Below, piece by piece: positions 44,048-52,157 of a stretch of DNA of 64,000 bases. The first letter of the stretch is position 1. Every line of letters begins with the position of its first letter. The notes below the pieces were generated by a model that was not told where the DNA came from, did no database searches, and worked only from the letters and a program-made list of their open reading frames with translations. The DNA is from CAZGEA01 sp964524515 (GTDB lineage Bacteria > Patescibacteriota > Microgenomatia > UBA8517): contig CAZGEA010000001.1 in the NCBI GenBank assembly GCA_964524515.1, positions 361,522-425,521 on the forward strand. The letters run 5' to 3'. The translations under genes were made by a program, and so were the position numbers.

Positions 44048-44053
44048 TATAAT
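44048..44053 (+). promoter_or_regulatory. Extended -10 element of the zinc-ribbon gene
   Basis: TG-T-TATAAT: TG at 44045-44046 and TATAAT at 44048-44053. The ATG at 44061 lies 7 bases on. The alternative ATG at 44052 is part of the -10 itself and cannot be in the mRNA. Confidence 0.6.
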
Positions 44054-44060
44054 GAACACT

Positions 44061-44681
44061 ATGGGAAATTTCGACAGAGGTAGAGGACCAAGAAGAAGCG
44101 GTGGCTTCGGTGGTGGAAGACGTGATTTTGGTGGACGTTCAAACGATCGAGAGATGTTTGATGCAGTCTGTAATAACTGTGGAAGAAATTGCCAAGTTCC
44201 ATTCAAACCAACAGGATCAAGACCAGTCTTGTGTAGCGACTGTTTTGAAAAAGAAAACGGTGGCGGAGGTGGATTTGATTCACGAAGAGCACCTCGTTCT
44301 GATTTCAGAGACAGAAACGATTCAAGAGGAAGAAACGATCGTGGAGATCGCGAAATGTTTGATGCAGTCTGTGATAATTGTGGCAACAAATGCCAACTTC
44401 CATTTAGACCAACAGGCGAGAAACCAGTCTATTGTAGTGATTGTTTCGAAAAAATCGAAGGAAAAGGAGACAAAAACACAAGAAACAGAAATGCCAGTAT
44501 GCCAGCTGTTGACTACAAAGCTCAATTTGAAGCATTAAATGCAAGATTAGACAAAATAATGTCAATTTTATCTCCAAAAGTTGAAAAAGAAGAAGTCAAA
44601 ACAGAAGTTGTCGAAGTACAAGAAGAAACAAAACCAGAAAAAAAGAAAAAATCAGTCTCCAAAAAATCTTCAGTTAAGTAA
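44061..44681 (+). CDS. Two-zinc-ribbon RGG-rich protein, putative RNA/nucleic acid binder
   Basis: 206 residues. An Arg/Gly-rich start (RGRGPRRSGGFGGGRR) precedes two copies of a CxxC zinc ribbon: FDAVCNNCGRNCQVPFKPTG..PVLCSDCF and FDAVCDNCGNKCQLPFRPTG..PVYCSDCF. They are separated by another Arg/Gly/Asp-rich linker. A short coiled coil (YKAQFEALNARLDKIMSIL) and a Lys-rich tail follow. CxxC ribbons of this kind are frequent in CPR but usually single. RGG plus ribbon suggests RNA binding; this is inference. It lies just upstream of the vault-protein gene on the same strand, with a separate promoter between. Confidence 0.75.
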   Translation: MGNFDRGRGPRRSGGFGGGRRDFGGRSNDREMFDAVCNNCGRNCQVPFKPTGSRPVLCSDCFEKENGGGGGFDSRRAPRSDFRDRNDSRGRNDRGDREMFDAVCDNCGNKCQLPFRPTGEKPVYCSDCFEKIEGKGDKNTRNRNASMPAVDYKAQFEALNARLDKIMSILSPKVEKEEVKTEVVEVQEETKPEKKKKSVSKKSSVK

Positions 44682-44735
44682 ACATATTCTTCAGTACCAC
44701 AAATAACACGTTTAGTGGATAAACACGGACAAAAA

Positions 44736-44802
44736 TGATATTATAACCCTGGTCTAAAAAACCAGCACATTTCATTTTTAACAAGTTAGCTACATTAAGG
44801 AG
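44736..44802 (+). promoter_or_regulatory. Promoter, short leader and Shine-Dalgarno of the vault gene
   Basis: Extended -10 TG-A-TATTAT (44736-44744), a weak -35, a small hairpin CTGGT/ACCAG (about 44750-44765) and a Shine-Dalgarno AAGGAG (44797-44802) 9 bases before the ATG at 44812. The leader would be about 60 bases. Few genes here have a Shine-Dalgarno this clear. Confidence 0.5.
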
Positions 44803-44811
44803 ACTAACACC

Positions 44812-47352
44812 ATGCCAAACGAAGTCGATTATCGTACACAAAGAGATGATTTAGTTCTAGCCGTCGGGGAATTTGCCTTTCTCGAAGATGAAAACGGAAG
44901 AGTTTTCGCCTTAGTTGGTCCACACCGCGCACCTGTTTCTGCAAACGAAAAAGTTGTAAAGTGGAATCTCACTAGTCGAAAATTTACACCAGTTTCAAAT
45001 TTTCCAGAAGGAATTCAATCCAACGCAGTTGCCAAGGAAAACGAATACATCGTTTTACACGATCCTGCACAAGATGATACAAAACCTCATCCAAATCAAG
45101 GAAAAACAGAAGCTGCACCATTAAAAACTGGAAACACTATAGTTTTAAATGGTCCTCTAAATTTTCCTCTCTGGCCCGCGCAAACATATGAGCTAATTTC
45201 AGCTCATCTTTTGAATCGAAATCAATATTTAGTTATCCTTGTCTACGATGAAGTTGCTACTGCAAAAAATTGGGATCAATCACAACATGGAGTTGCTCCA
45301 TGGATTGAGTTACCGACACCAGTAGTAGTCTCAAAGACAAATGATAATGACGCACCAATCGATCCGCCGGTTCAACCAGTGGTCGAGGCTAATTCAATAG
45401 CTAATCCAGTAAAAGGAATGGAATATATTATTCGAGGCAGCAAACAACTGTCTATATTTGTTCCACCTACTGGTGTGCTGGTAGTCAAAGATGATCAAGG
45501 AAAATATGTTCGTGATGCAGTAAGTCTAGAATTGCTTGAATACTGTATTTTGGTTGACGAAGAAGGCAATAAGCGCTTTGTTCGAGGTCCAAGAATAGTT
45601 TTCCCTTCACACTCAGCAGAAAGATTTGTTGTAGAAGGTGGTATTAAAGTTTTTCGAGCATTGGAACTAGGTGGCGCACGTATGGGTATACATGTCAAAG
45701 CACTTGTTGCCCACACAGACGAAACAGGTAGGGATTGGAAAGCAGGCGAAGAAGGTTTCATCACAGGAGACCAAATGCCTTTCTTCTTCCGAACTGAAAA
45801 AATGGCAGTCATCTCCTATGGGATTCACACGATTTACTACGCGGTATCAATACCAGATGGTAAGGCAAAATACGTACTAGACCGAAACAATGGGCCAATC
45901 AATCTTATCAAAGGTCCAGCTATGTATCTGCCAAATCCAGTCAATGAAGTTTTTGTTCAAAGAGTGTTAACAGCTGAACAAGCTTCATTATGGTTCCCAG
46001 GCAATCGAGAAGTACAATCGTACAACGCAAATTTGCGAGAGACTAAAGATTACGAACGCACCTATCTTGAGACTACTAAAGCTGAAGAGGATACAAACAT
46101 AAGAGTAGCAGGAGCAGAAGCATTCGCTGCGAATACTGTATCTCGTAATACACAATTCACACCTCCAAGAACTGTAACTCTTGAAACTAAATATGACGGA
46201 GCAGTAAAGATAGAAGTTTGGCCCGGATACTCTGTCTATATACAAAAGGCAGATGGATCTGGTGAAGTTGTCTTAGGTCCAACAGTTCGTTTCTTGGAAT
46301 TCCACGAAACTCTATTGGCAATGCGTCTTTCGACAGGGAGACCAAAATCTGACGAAAGCCCATTTAAAACTGTATATTTACGATATGCGAACAATCGCGT
46401 TACTGATCTTGTAGATGCTGAAACAAGCGATTTTGTTCCTATCCGTTTGCAGTTAGTTTTCTTGGTCAATTTTGATCTTGAACAACAAGAAAAATGGTGG
46501 ACAGTCGAAGATTACATCAAACTGTTATGCGACAGAATGCGTAGTCTTGTCCGAAGTATTGTAAAACAATACACCATTGACGAATTTATGAACGGTCCAG
46601 CAGAGATCATTCTAGATAGTGTTCTGGGTGTAGAAGACGAAGATGATTCGAGCCGACCAGGATACAGATTTACCGAAAACGGAATGGTTGTATTCCAAAT
46701 GGAAGTCTCGAATGTAGAAATTCAAGATCGTCAAATTGGTAGCATGCTGATTCTGTCACGCCAATCAGCAGTTCGAAGTGCTATAGAAATAGCCGAACAG
46801 ACGAGGCAACGTGAGTTCACTGAAGTAATCGAAGGAATCAAACAAGCAATTGCGCGATTTATATCCGAAACTACAGCAGAAAACGATCGTCTGGCTTTAG
46901 AAGCAGTAGCACGCCAAGGACAATTACAGGTTGCTCGAGTTGAGGCAGATCTAGAGTTATCTAGATCAAAGCAAGATTTGGAAACTGCACAGCAGACAAT
47001 CGAAGATCTGGCAACTGCAGCAAATCTTGCACGCAGATTACGAGAAGCACAACAAAGACAAGGAATTGCAGATGCAGATCAAGTTCGGCACCTTGCTTTA
47101 TTGCAAGCTGAAACAGATGCTGCTGTAGCTAAGATTCAGGCAATCACACCACAAGACATTGCTATCTTGCGACAAATTATTGACACCAATCTTTTGTCCA
47201 GTATGGCAGAACACATGAGCGGACCTGCGTTACTTCGAGGAATGAGCCTTCTTGAGATCGGTCAAATGATCCTCAATGGCACAGGCCTTGAAAACATTTC
47301 TAAATTGCTAATCCCAAGATCAGCAACAAATAATGAAGATCAAGCTAACTAA
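44812..47352 (+). CDS. Major vault protein homologue
   Basis: 846 residues (human MVP 893). N-terminal half (about 1-450) is made of beta repeats with MVP-style turns: GPRIVFP (259-265), AGEEGFITG (311-319), GPAMYLPNPVNEV (368-380). The shoulder domain follows: VVLGP (486-490), LSTGRPK (506-512), VTDLVDAETSD (530-540) and RLQL (545-548). These line up with VFGPE, LSAGRPK, TDVITIETAD and RLQLQL of animal MVP. Residues about 645-780 are the cap helix, rich in Ala/Glu/Arg and coiled coil, and 780-835 the cap ring (MAEHMSGPALLRGMSLLE). Expected to self-assemble into a hollow cytoplasmic barrel. No signal peptide or membrane helix. Codons look less A/T-rich than the neighbours, hinting at transfer or high expression. 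Confidence 0.82.
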   Translation: MPNEVDYRTQRDDLVLAVGEFAFLEDENGRVFALVGPHRAPVSANEKVVKWNLTSRKFTPVSNFPEGIQSNAVAKENEYIVLHDPAQDDTKPHPNQGKTEAAPLKTGNTIVLNGPLNFPLWPAQTYELISAHLLNRNQYLVILVYDEVATAKNWDQSQHGVAPWIELPTPVVVSKTNDNDAPIDPPVQPVVEANSIANPVKGMEYIIRGSKQLSIFVPPTGVLVVKDDQGKYVRDAVSLELLEYCILVDEEGNKRFVRGPRIVFPSHSAERFVVEGGIKVFRALELGGARMGIHVKALVAHTDETGRDWKAGEEGFITGDQMPFFFRTEKMAVISYGIHTIYYAVSIPDGKAKYVLDRNNGPINLIKGPAMYLPNPVNEVFVQRVLTAEQASLWFPGNREVQSYNANLRETKDYERTYLETTKAEEDTNIRVAGAEAFAANTVSRNTQFTPPRTVTLETKYDGAVKIEVWPGYSVYIQKADGSGEVVLGPTVRFLEFHETLLAMRLSTGRPKSDESPFKTVYLRYANNRVTDLVDAETSDFVPIRLQLVFLVNFDLEQQEKWWTVEDYIKLLCDRMRSLVRSIVKQYTIDEFMNGPAEIILDSVLGVEDEDDSSRPGYRFTENGMVVFQMEVSNVEIQDRQIGSMLILSRQSAVRSAIEIAEQTRQREFTEVIEGIKQAIARFISETTAENDRLALEAVARQGQLQVARVEADLELSRSKQDLETAQQTIEDLATAANLARRLREAQQRQGIADADQVRHLALLQAETDAAVAKIQAITPQDIAILRQIIDTNLLSSMAEHMSGPALLRGMSLLEIGQMILNGTGLENISKLLIPRSATNNEDQAN

Positions 47353-47373
47353 ATAAGAAAGGAAATAGACCTA

Positions 47374-47418
47374 GGGTCTTTGATTTTGAGATATTCTCTT
47401 ATCAAAGACCCTTTTTTA
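47374..47418 (+). terminator. Rho-independent terminator of the vault gene
   Basis: GGGTCTTTGAT (47374-47384) pairs perfectly with ATCAAAGACCC (47401-47411), followed by TTTTTT. It makes the vault gene a single-gene transcript. Confidence 0.9.
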
Positions 47419-47479
47419 TTGATTTATTGTATAATTTGCCTGTCAATTAAAATTCCGCACATTACACAAAGGATTGAAA

Positions 47480-48055
47480 ATGCCCAAGCCAATCAAAAAA
47501 ATCAGCAATTGGTTATTTGGAAACTATCTAAAAGGAATCAGAAGATTAAGTTTTATTCTTTTCATATTAATTTATTCACCATTCATAAAGTTAATCCATC
47601 TTGATGATGAGTCATTACACAAAGAAAGAACTCAACCACTTATCGTAATTACCGAACCCACAACAATAATTGGTGAAGAAAACCAATTTTTAGTAGCCCA
47701 GATAAATGGATTATCTCTATTCAGAGTTACAGGAGCAACAAAATTCTGGAGAATCTTCCACGAATGCCAACGCCACAATATTTTTGACTCAGTATCTAGA
47801 AAAAGTAGCTCTGAATGCCAACATCCAGACAACTGGGTAGAAACAAACGAAAATCTATGGCATCAATACGCAGTTTTATATGGAGAAGAAATTCGCGTTC
47901 CATATTCAAATGGTGTCAAAATTGAAATTCAACAAATTCCCAGAAAAGAATTTAGCCAAGAAAACGTCGATCAATGGCGAGTATTATTCACATTTTTATC
48001 AACAATCGTTTATTTTCTCTTAAATATTGATCTTGTATCTAGAAAAAATCAGTAA
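47480..48055 (+). CDS. Unknown membrane protein next to the vault gene
   Basis: 191 residues from the ATG at 47480, preceded by AAAGGA. One membrane helix near the N-terminus (about 22-42) and one at the C-terminus (about 166-184) enclose a ~115-residue domain with two Cys (about residues 96 and 112), WRIFHECQRHNIFDSV and ENLWHQYAVLYGEEIRVPY. No family recognised. A TATAAT (about 47430-47435) between the vault terminator and this gene suggests its own promoter. Association with the vault is by position only. Confidence 0.6.
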   Translation: MPKPIKKISNWLFGNYLKGIRRLSFILFILIYSPFIKLIHLDDESLHKERTQPLIVITEPTTIIGEENQFLVAQINGLSLFRVTGATKFWRIFHECQRHNIFDSVSRKSSSECQHPDNWVETNENLWHQYAVLYGEEIRVPYSNGVKIEIQQIPRKEFSQENVDQWRVLFTFLSTIVYFLLNIDLVSRKNQ

Positions 48056-48064
48056 TCAAATTAG

Positions 48065-48095
48065 CCTGTCAGAACCAAAAAACTGACAGGTTTTT
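48065..48095 (+). terminator. Rho-independent terminator after the membrane-protein gene
   Basis: CCTGTCAG (48065-48072) pairs with CTGACAGG (48083-48090), followed by TTTTT. It lies between two convergent genes. Confidence 0.85.
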
Positions 48096-48098
48096 CAT

Positions 48099-50879
48099 TT
48101 ATTGCAATTGAGGATAATGGCACTTCTTCCATTTTTTACCACTTCCACACCAACATGGATCATTTCGCCCTAATGTTTCTTTCTTAGAATCAGATTTACT
48201 TTTACCTTTTGGAATAAGCATTTCACCAGATTCAGCAACTTGCATTGGGCTTTCAGAAACCAAACCAGTATTATCAGATGAATCAACATTTGTTCGCGCA
48301 ATATCAAGTGGAATCTCGCTATGAACTTGCCTGACTGGTGCCAATCGAAGTAATCTGTGTCCAACTTCTTCATCAATTCTGTCAATTAACCCTTCAAACA
48401 ATCCAAAAGCCTCGTTTTTATATTCAACCAAAGGATCCCTTTGCCCATAAGCTCGAAGCCTAATTCCCTCTCGCAAATCCTCAAGAGTATCCAAATGTTC
48501 AATCCATAATTTATCAATCGATCCCAAATAAGCCTCTTTTTCAACCAACCTCATAATCTTTGATCCCAATTGTTTCTCGCGAATTGTAACTGCTTCATCA
48601 ATAGTTTCCACTAAAAATTCTTTAGTACTATCAACACTTTCAAATTTCTGAATTCTTTGAGCCAATTCTTTTATTGAATGCTCAGGAAGTGGAATAATGT
48701 CCGCAAAAGATATTGCAATTTTTTGAGATATTTCACTATTTAATTTCCAATCTTCTTTCTTTTTATTTTTCTCCAATCCTTTTGAATATAAATCCTCAGG
48801 AATCGATGATAATAAAATTCGCTCTACATGATTTTTTAATTTTCCAACAACTTCTTCACCTAAATTCTCAGAGGACAAGACTCTTTTTCGAAGTTTATAA
48901 ATAATATCTCGTTGATTATTATTAACATCATCATAATCAACAACTGATTTACGACTATCAAAATGAAATCCTTCAACTTTTATTTGAGCACCTTCAATTG
49001 CACGAGAAATTAAAGGATTTTCAATTGGCTGATCATCAGGTAATTGCAATCTATCCATTACACTTTTCAATCTATCTCCTCCAAATATTCTCATCAAATC
49101 ATCTTCCAAACACAAGAAAAATTGCGATGATCCAGGGTCTCCTTGTCGTCCTGCACGCCCTCGCAACTGGTTATCAATACGTCTTGATTCATGTCGCTCA
49201 GTACCCAGTACATGTAATCCTCCAGCATTTTTTACTCTCTCATGATTATCAATCCATTTTTTATAATCTTTTGATTTCTCATAATCAGATCTGCTCATTA
49301 ATGGATCTCGCTCAGGCATTGATCCACCCAAAACAATATCAACTCCACGCCCTGCCATATTAGTCGCAACAGTTACTGCTCCTGGCTTTCCAGCATCAGC
49401 CAAAACTTTAGCTTCACTTTCGTGATTTTTAGCATTTAACACATTATGAGGAATTTTCTTTCGTTTCAAATATTCACTAATAATCTCGTTCTTCTCAATA
49501 GATGTGGTTCCCACTAGAACTGGCTGTCCCTCTTTGTTTCTTCTTAAAATATCCTCAGCAATAGCACCATATTTTGCTTGAAGTGTTTTATAAACCGAAT
49601 CCTGTTCATCTTTTCTCTGAATTGATCTATGTGTTGGAATAACCAAAACCTCCAAATTATAAATTTTCTTAAATTCAGAAGCTTCAGTTGCAGCAGTTCC
49701 AGTCATTCCAGATAAATGCTCATACATTCTAAAATAATTCTGGAAAGAAATAGTAGCCAATGTTTTACTTTCCTGCTGAATTGTCACTCCCTCTTTTGCC
49801 TCAACTGATTGATGAAGTCCATCACTCCAACGACGACCAAACATGAGCCGTCCTGTAAATTCATCAACAATAATTACTTGTCCATCTTTTACTACATAAT
49901 CGCGATCTCGAATATAAAGTCCTCGTGCACGAAGAGCATTCTCAACATGGTGAATCGCTTCAAAATCTTTTTCATATAAATTATCAACGCCTAATAACTT
50001 TTCAATTTTCTCAATTCCTCGCTCAGTCAAACTTGCACTTTTAAACTTCTCATCAATTGTAAAATCAGTTTCAGAATCAAGTTTGTCAATTAATTTTGCA
50101 AAACTAAAATATTTATCTGTAGGTTCACTATCCGGAGCTGAAATAATAAGTGGAGTACGCGCTTCATCAATCAAAATAGAATCAACCTCATCAACAATTG
50201 CAAAATAGTGCCCCCTCTGACTCATTTCCTCCAACGAGGAGACCATGTTGTCTCTCAAATAATCAAATCCAAATTCATTATTAGTTCCATATGTAATATC
50301 TGTGGCATATGCTTCACGTCTTGTGGATGGCTTCAAATGAGAAAGTCTCTCATCTCCATGTGAATTATCAATAAATTTTGGATCATAAACATAAGATTTA
50401 AGTTCTTGAACAATTGCTCCAACTGTCATCCCAAGCATTGCAAAAACAGGACCATTCCATCCAGCATCACGACGAGCCAAATAATCATTAACAGTTACCA
50501 AATGAGAACCATTTCCAGATAATGCTCGAAGGTATAATGCAGGAACAGCAGATAAAGTTTTCCCTTCTCCCGTTTTTTGCTCAGCTACGTTTCCTTCAAA
50601 CAATGCAATCGAAGCCAACAACTGCTCATCATAATGTCTCATTCCAAGAGTTCTATTTGTAGCTTCCCGAACTAAAGCAAATGCTTCAGGTAAAATACTT
50701 TCCAATTTTTCGCCCTTTTTAAATCTCTCTTTAAATTCTGAAGTCTTTTTTGCAAAATCACGGTCCTTAAGCTTAACAATTGAAGTCTCTAATTCATTAA
50801 TCTTTACAACCAATTTTTGATATCTATCTATCTCCCTTTGGTTAATATCAACTACTGACCTAAATAATTTACCAATCAT
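48099..50879 (-). CDS. secA: Preprotein translocase ATPase SecA
   Basis: 926 residues. Walker A is in EQKTGEGKTLSAV, the DEAD motif is IVDEVDSILIDEARTP, and SATMA-like regions, preprotein cross-linking and helical wing domains follow in order. The C-terminus RNDPCWCGSGKKWKKCHYPQL is an intact SEC-C zinc motif. SecA pushes unfolded proteins through SecYEG and would serve the many exported proteins here. TATAAT (50896-50891) ends 11 bases before the ATG. Confidence 0.97.
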   Translation of the reverse strand: MIGKLFRSVVDINQREIDRYQKLVVKINELETSIVKLKDRDFAKKTSEFKERFKKGEKLESILPEAFALVREATNRTLGMRHYDEQLLASIALFEGNVAEQKTGEGKTLSAVPALYLRALSGNGSHLVTVNDYLARRDAGWNGPVFAMLGMTVGAIVQELKSYVYDPKFIDNSHGDERLSHLKPSTRREAYATDITYGTNNEFGFDYLRDNMVSSLEEMSQRGHYFAIVDEVDSILIDEARTPLIISAPDSEPTDKYFSFAKLIDKLDSETDFTIDEKFKSASLTERGIEKIEKLLGVDNLYEKDFEAIHHVENALRARGLYIRDRDYVVKDGQVIIVDEFTGRLMFGRRWSDGLHQSVEAKEGVTIQQESKTLATISFQNYFRMYEHLSGMTGTAATEASEFKKIYNLEVLVIPTHRSIQRKDEQDSVYKTLQAKYGAIAEDILRRNKEGQPVLVGTTSIEKNEIISEYLKRKKIPHNVLNAKNHESEAKVLADAGKPGAVTVATNMAGRGVDIVLGGSMPERDPLMSRSDYEKSKDYKKWIDNHERVKNAGGLHVLGTERHESRRIDNQLRGRAGRQGDPGSSQFFLCLEDDLMRIFGGDRLKSVMDRLQLPDDQPIENPLISRAIEGAQIKVEGFHFDSRKSVVDYDDVNNNQRDIIYKLRKRVLSSENLGEEVVGKLKNHVERILLSSIPEDLYSKGLEKNKKKEDWKLNSEISQKIAISFADIIPLPEHSIKELAQRIQKFESVDSTKEFLVETIDEAVTIREKQLGSKIMRLVEKEAYLGSIDKLWIEHLDTLEDLREGIRLRAYGQRDPLVEYKNEAFGLFEGLIDRIDEEVGHRLLRLAPVRQVHSEIPLDIARTNVDSSDNTGLVSESPMQVAESGEMLIPKGKSKSDSKKETLGRNDPCWCGSGKKWKKCHYPQLQ

Positions 50880-50920
50880 AATCGTCCACCATTATACCTT
50901 CACTTTGAAAGTTAAGCCAC

Positions 50921-50950
50921 TTGGAAAAATTACACAAGTAGGCATATAAT
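50921..50950 (+). promoter_or_regulatory. Promoter of the PspC gene
   Basis: TTGGAA (50921-50926), 18 bases, TATAAT (50945-50950). The GTG start at 50959 is 8 bases after the -10, so a leaderless mRNA beginning with or just before GTG is likely. Confidence 0.6.
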
Positions 50951-50958
50951 ATCTTCAA

Positions 50959-51429
50959 GTGATAAAAAACAAACAAGAAGCAAGTTCACATTCAAAACTC
51001 TTTAGATCAAATTCCGATAAAGTAATCGGTGGGGTCTGTGGAGGTTTAGGCCAATATTTCGATATTGATTCCACCTTAATTAGAATAATCTTTGTTCTTT
51101 TGGCAGTTTTCGGTGGAGGCGGCATTTTAGCTTATTTTATTTTGTGGATCATAGTACCAGCAAATGGTTCAATTTTAGATAATCCAGAGGATGTAATTAA
51201 AGAAAACGCAAAAGAATTTAAAGAGAAAGTCTCTTCATTCACTAAAGATTTTAGAAATTCAAAAAACAACGACAATTCAAAATCTGTATTTGCAGCTTTA
51301 ATAATAATTTTTGGAGTAATTTTACTTTTGAAAAATTTTGGCTACTTAACTTTTTTCGATTTCGGTCGTCTATGGCCAATATTTGTAATTTTCCTTGGAT
51401 TTATTATTCTTAATAAAAACAAAAAATAA
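50959..51429 (+). CDS. PspC-domain membrane protein
   Basis: 156 residues. The PspC core is KLFRSNSDKVIGGVCGGLGQYFDIDSTLIRIIFVLLAVFGGGGILAYFILWIIVPAN (about 14-70), with one membrane helix, followed by a charged linker and two more hydrophobic segments at the C-terminus (about 113-150) that resemble LiaF-like transmembrane ends. PspC proteins act in membrane-stress response. The start is GTG, with no other Met before the domain; the promoter spacing supports it. Divergent from secA. Confidence 0.85.
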   Translation: MIKNKQEASSHSKLFRSNSDKVIGGVCGGLGQYFDIDSTLIRIIFVLLAVFGGGGILAYFILWIIVPANGSILDNPEDVIKENAKEFKEKVSSFTKDFRNSKNNDNSKSVFAALIIIFGVILLLKNFGYLTFFDFGRLWPIFVIFLGFIILNKNKK

Positions 51430-51433
51430 ATTC

Positions 51434-52096
51434 CTAACTCTTCATTACAAAAACAATATTGCTTTTCAAAGTTGGATGAACAACTTCGATTTTTTCAAAC
51501 ATTTTCTCAAGTCTAGATAAAGATTTCATGGCTTTTGGTCTTTTCTCCCCATAATAAAGTCTATTTATAATTGACCAATCTGATATTTCCTTTAAATTTT
51601 CATAAAAATCATCTGTATCAAAAATTTCTGGATACTCAGTTCCTTGATATAAATCAACACAAACTAAATCAAACTTTTGTTTTTCTTTTTTTTGTTTTTT
51701 TACAAACTCAAAAGCATCATCAATTATGATTTCAACTGTGTCGGGATTAAGTCCCAAATATTTCTTTCCCATTTCAACAATTTGTAAATCAATATCAACT
51801 CCTACAATTTTGCTATCTGGAAATCTTTTTCGAAGCATCCATGCCAAATCTCCTCCCCCTAATCCCAAAATCAATATTTTATTTGGAATACTTTTATTAA
51901 TTTCTTGAAATTTATTAAGTGTTTCAGACCAAACTTCTCTAACCAATTTTCCAGACTGCATAATTCCATCAACTCTAATTGAAATTCCTGATCCCCAAAC
52001 GTCCTCTACTTTTATTTCACCATTATACTGTGATTTAACTTTCTCAAGTACACTTTTTCCTTTTAAAAATTTGCTAATCAAATCATTTGTTTTCAT
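51434..52096 (-). CDS. Spermidine synthase-fold methyltransferase-like protein
   Basis: 220 residues. Rossmann motifs: ILILGLGGGDLAWMLRKRFPDSKIVGVDIDLQIVEMGKKY, then IIIDDAFEFVK and FDLVCVDLYQGTEYPEIF. It has the spermidine-synthase fold (GGGD, D-D-A-F-E), but the loop after VDLY lacks the DSTDP-type amine-binding motif, so true spermidine synthesis is doubtful. TATAAT (52107-52102) ends 5 bases before the ATG. A functional link with the SpeD-family gene at 10177 cannot be shown. Confidence 0.7.
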   Translation of the reverse strand: MKTNDLISKFLKGKSVLEKVKSQYNGEIKVEDVWGSGISIRVDGIMQSGKLVREVWSETLNKFQEINKSIPNKILILGLGGGDLAWMLRKRFPDSKIVGVDIDLQIVEMGKKYLGLNPDTVEIIIDDAFEFVKKQKKEKQKFDLVCVDLYQGTEYPEIFDTDDFYENLKEISDWSIINRLYYGEKRPKAMKSLSRLEKMFEKIEVVHPTLKSNIVFVMKS

Positions 52097-52144
52097 CTAG
52101 AATTATATTCTATCAAATATACTTTAATTCGGTAACTTTTCGGG

Positions 52145-52150
52145 TATAAT
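52145..52150 (+). promoter_or_regulatory. -10 element, leaderless rarA
   Basis: Perfect TATAAT, then 7 bases to the ATG at 52158. No Shine-Dalgarno fits in the gap. Confidence 0.55.
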
Positions 52151-52157
52151 TAAATCC

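Noticed and set aside
44101..44538. 145-codon open frame inside the zinc-ribbon gene
   Set aside because: It is a +1 shadow produced by the repetitive Gly/Arg codons; the main frame has duplicated zinc motifs and a fitting promoter.
44003..44812. Vault RNA-like small RNA next to the vault gene
   Set aside because: The 130-base gap at 44682-44811 shows only a 5-bp hairpin and no polymerase-III-like or other conserved boxes; cannot be supported.
51434..52096. True spermidine synthase forming a pathway with the SpeD-like gene
   Set aside because: The amine-binding motif is missing and the genes are 41 kb apart; only the fold is supported.
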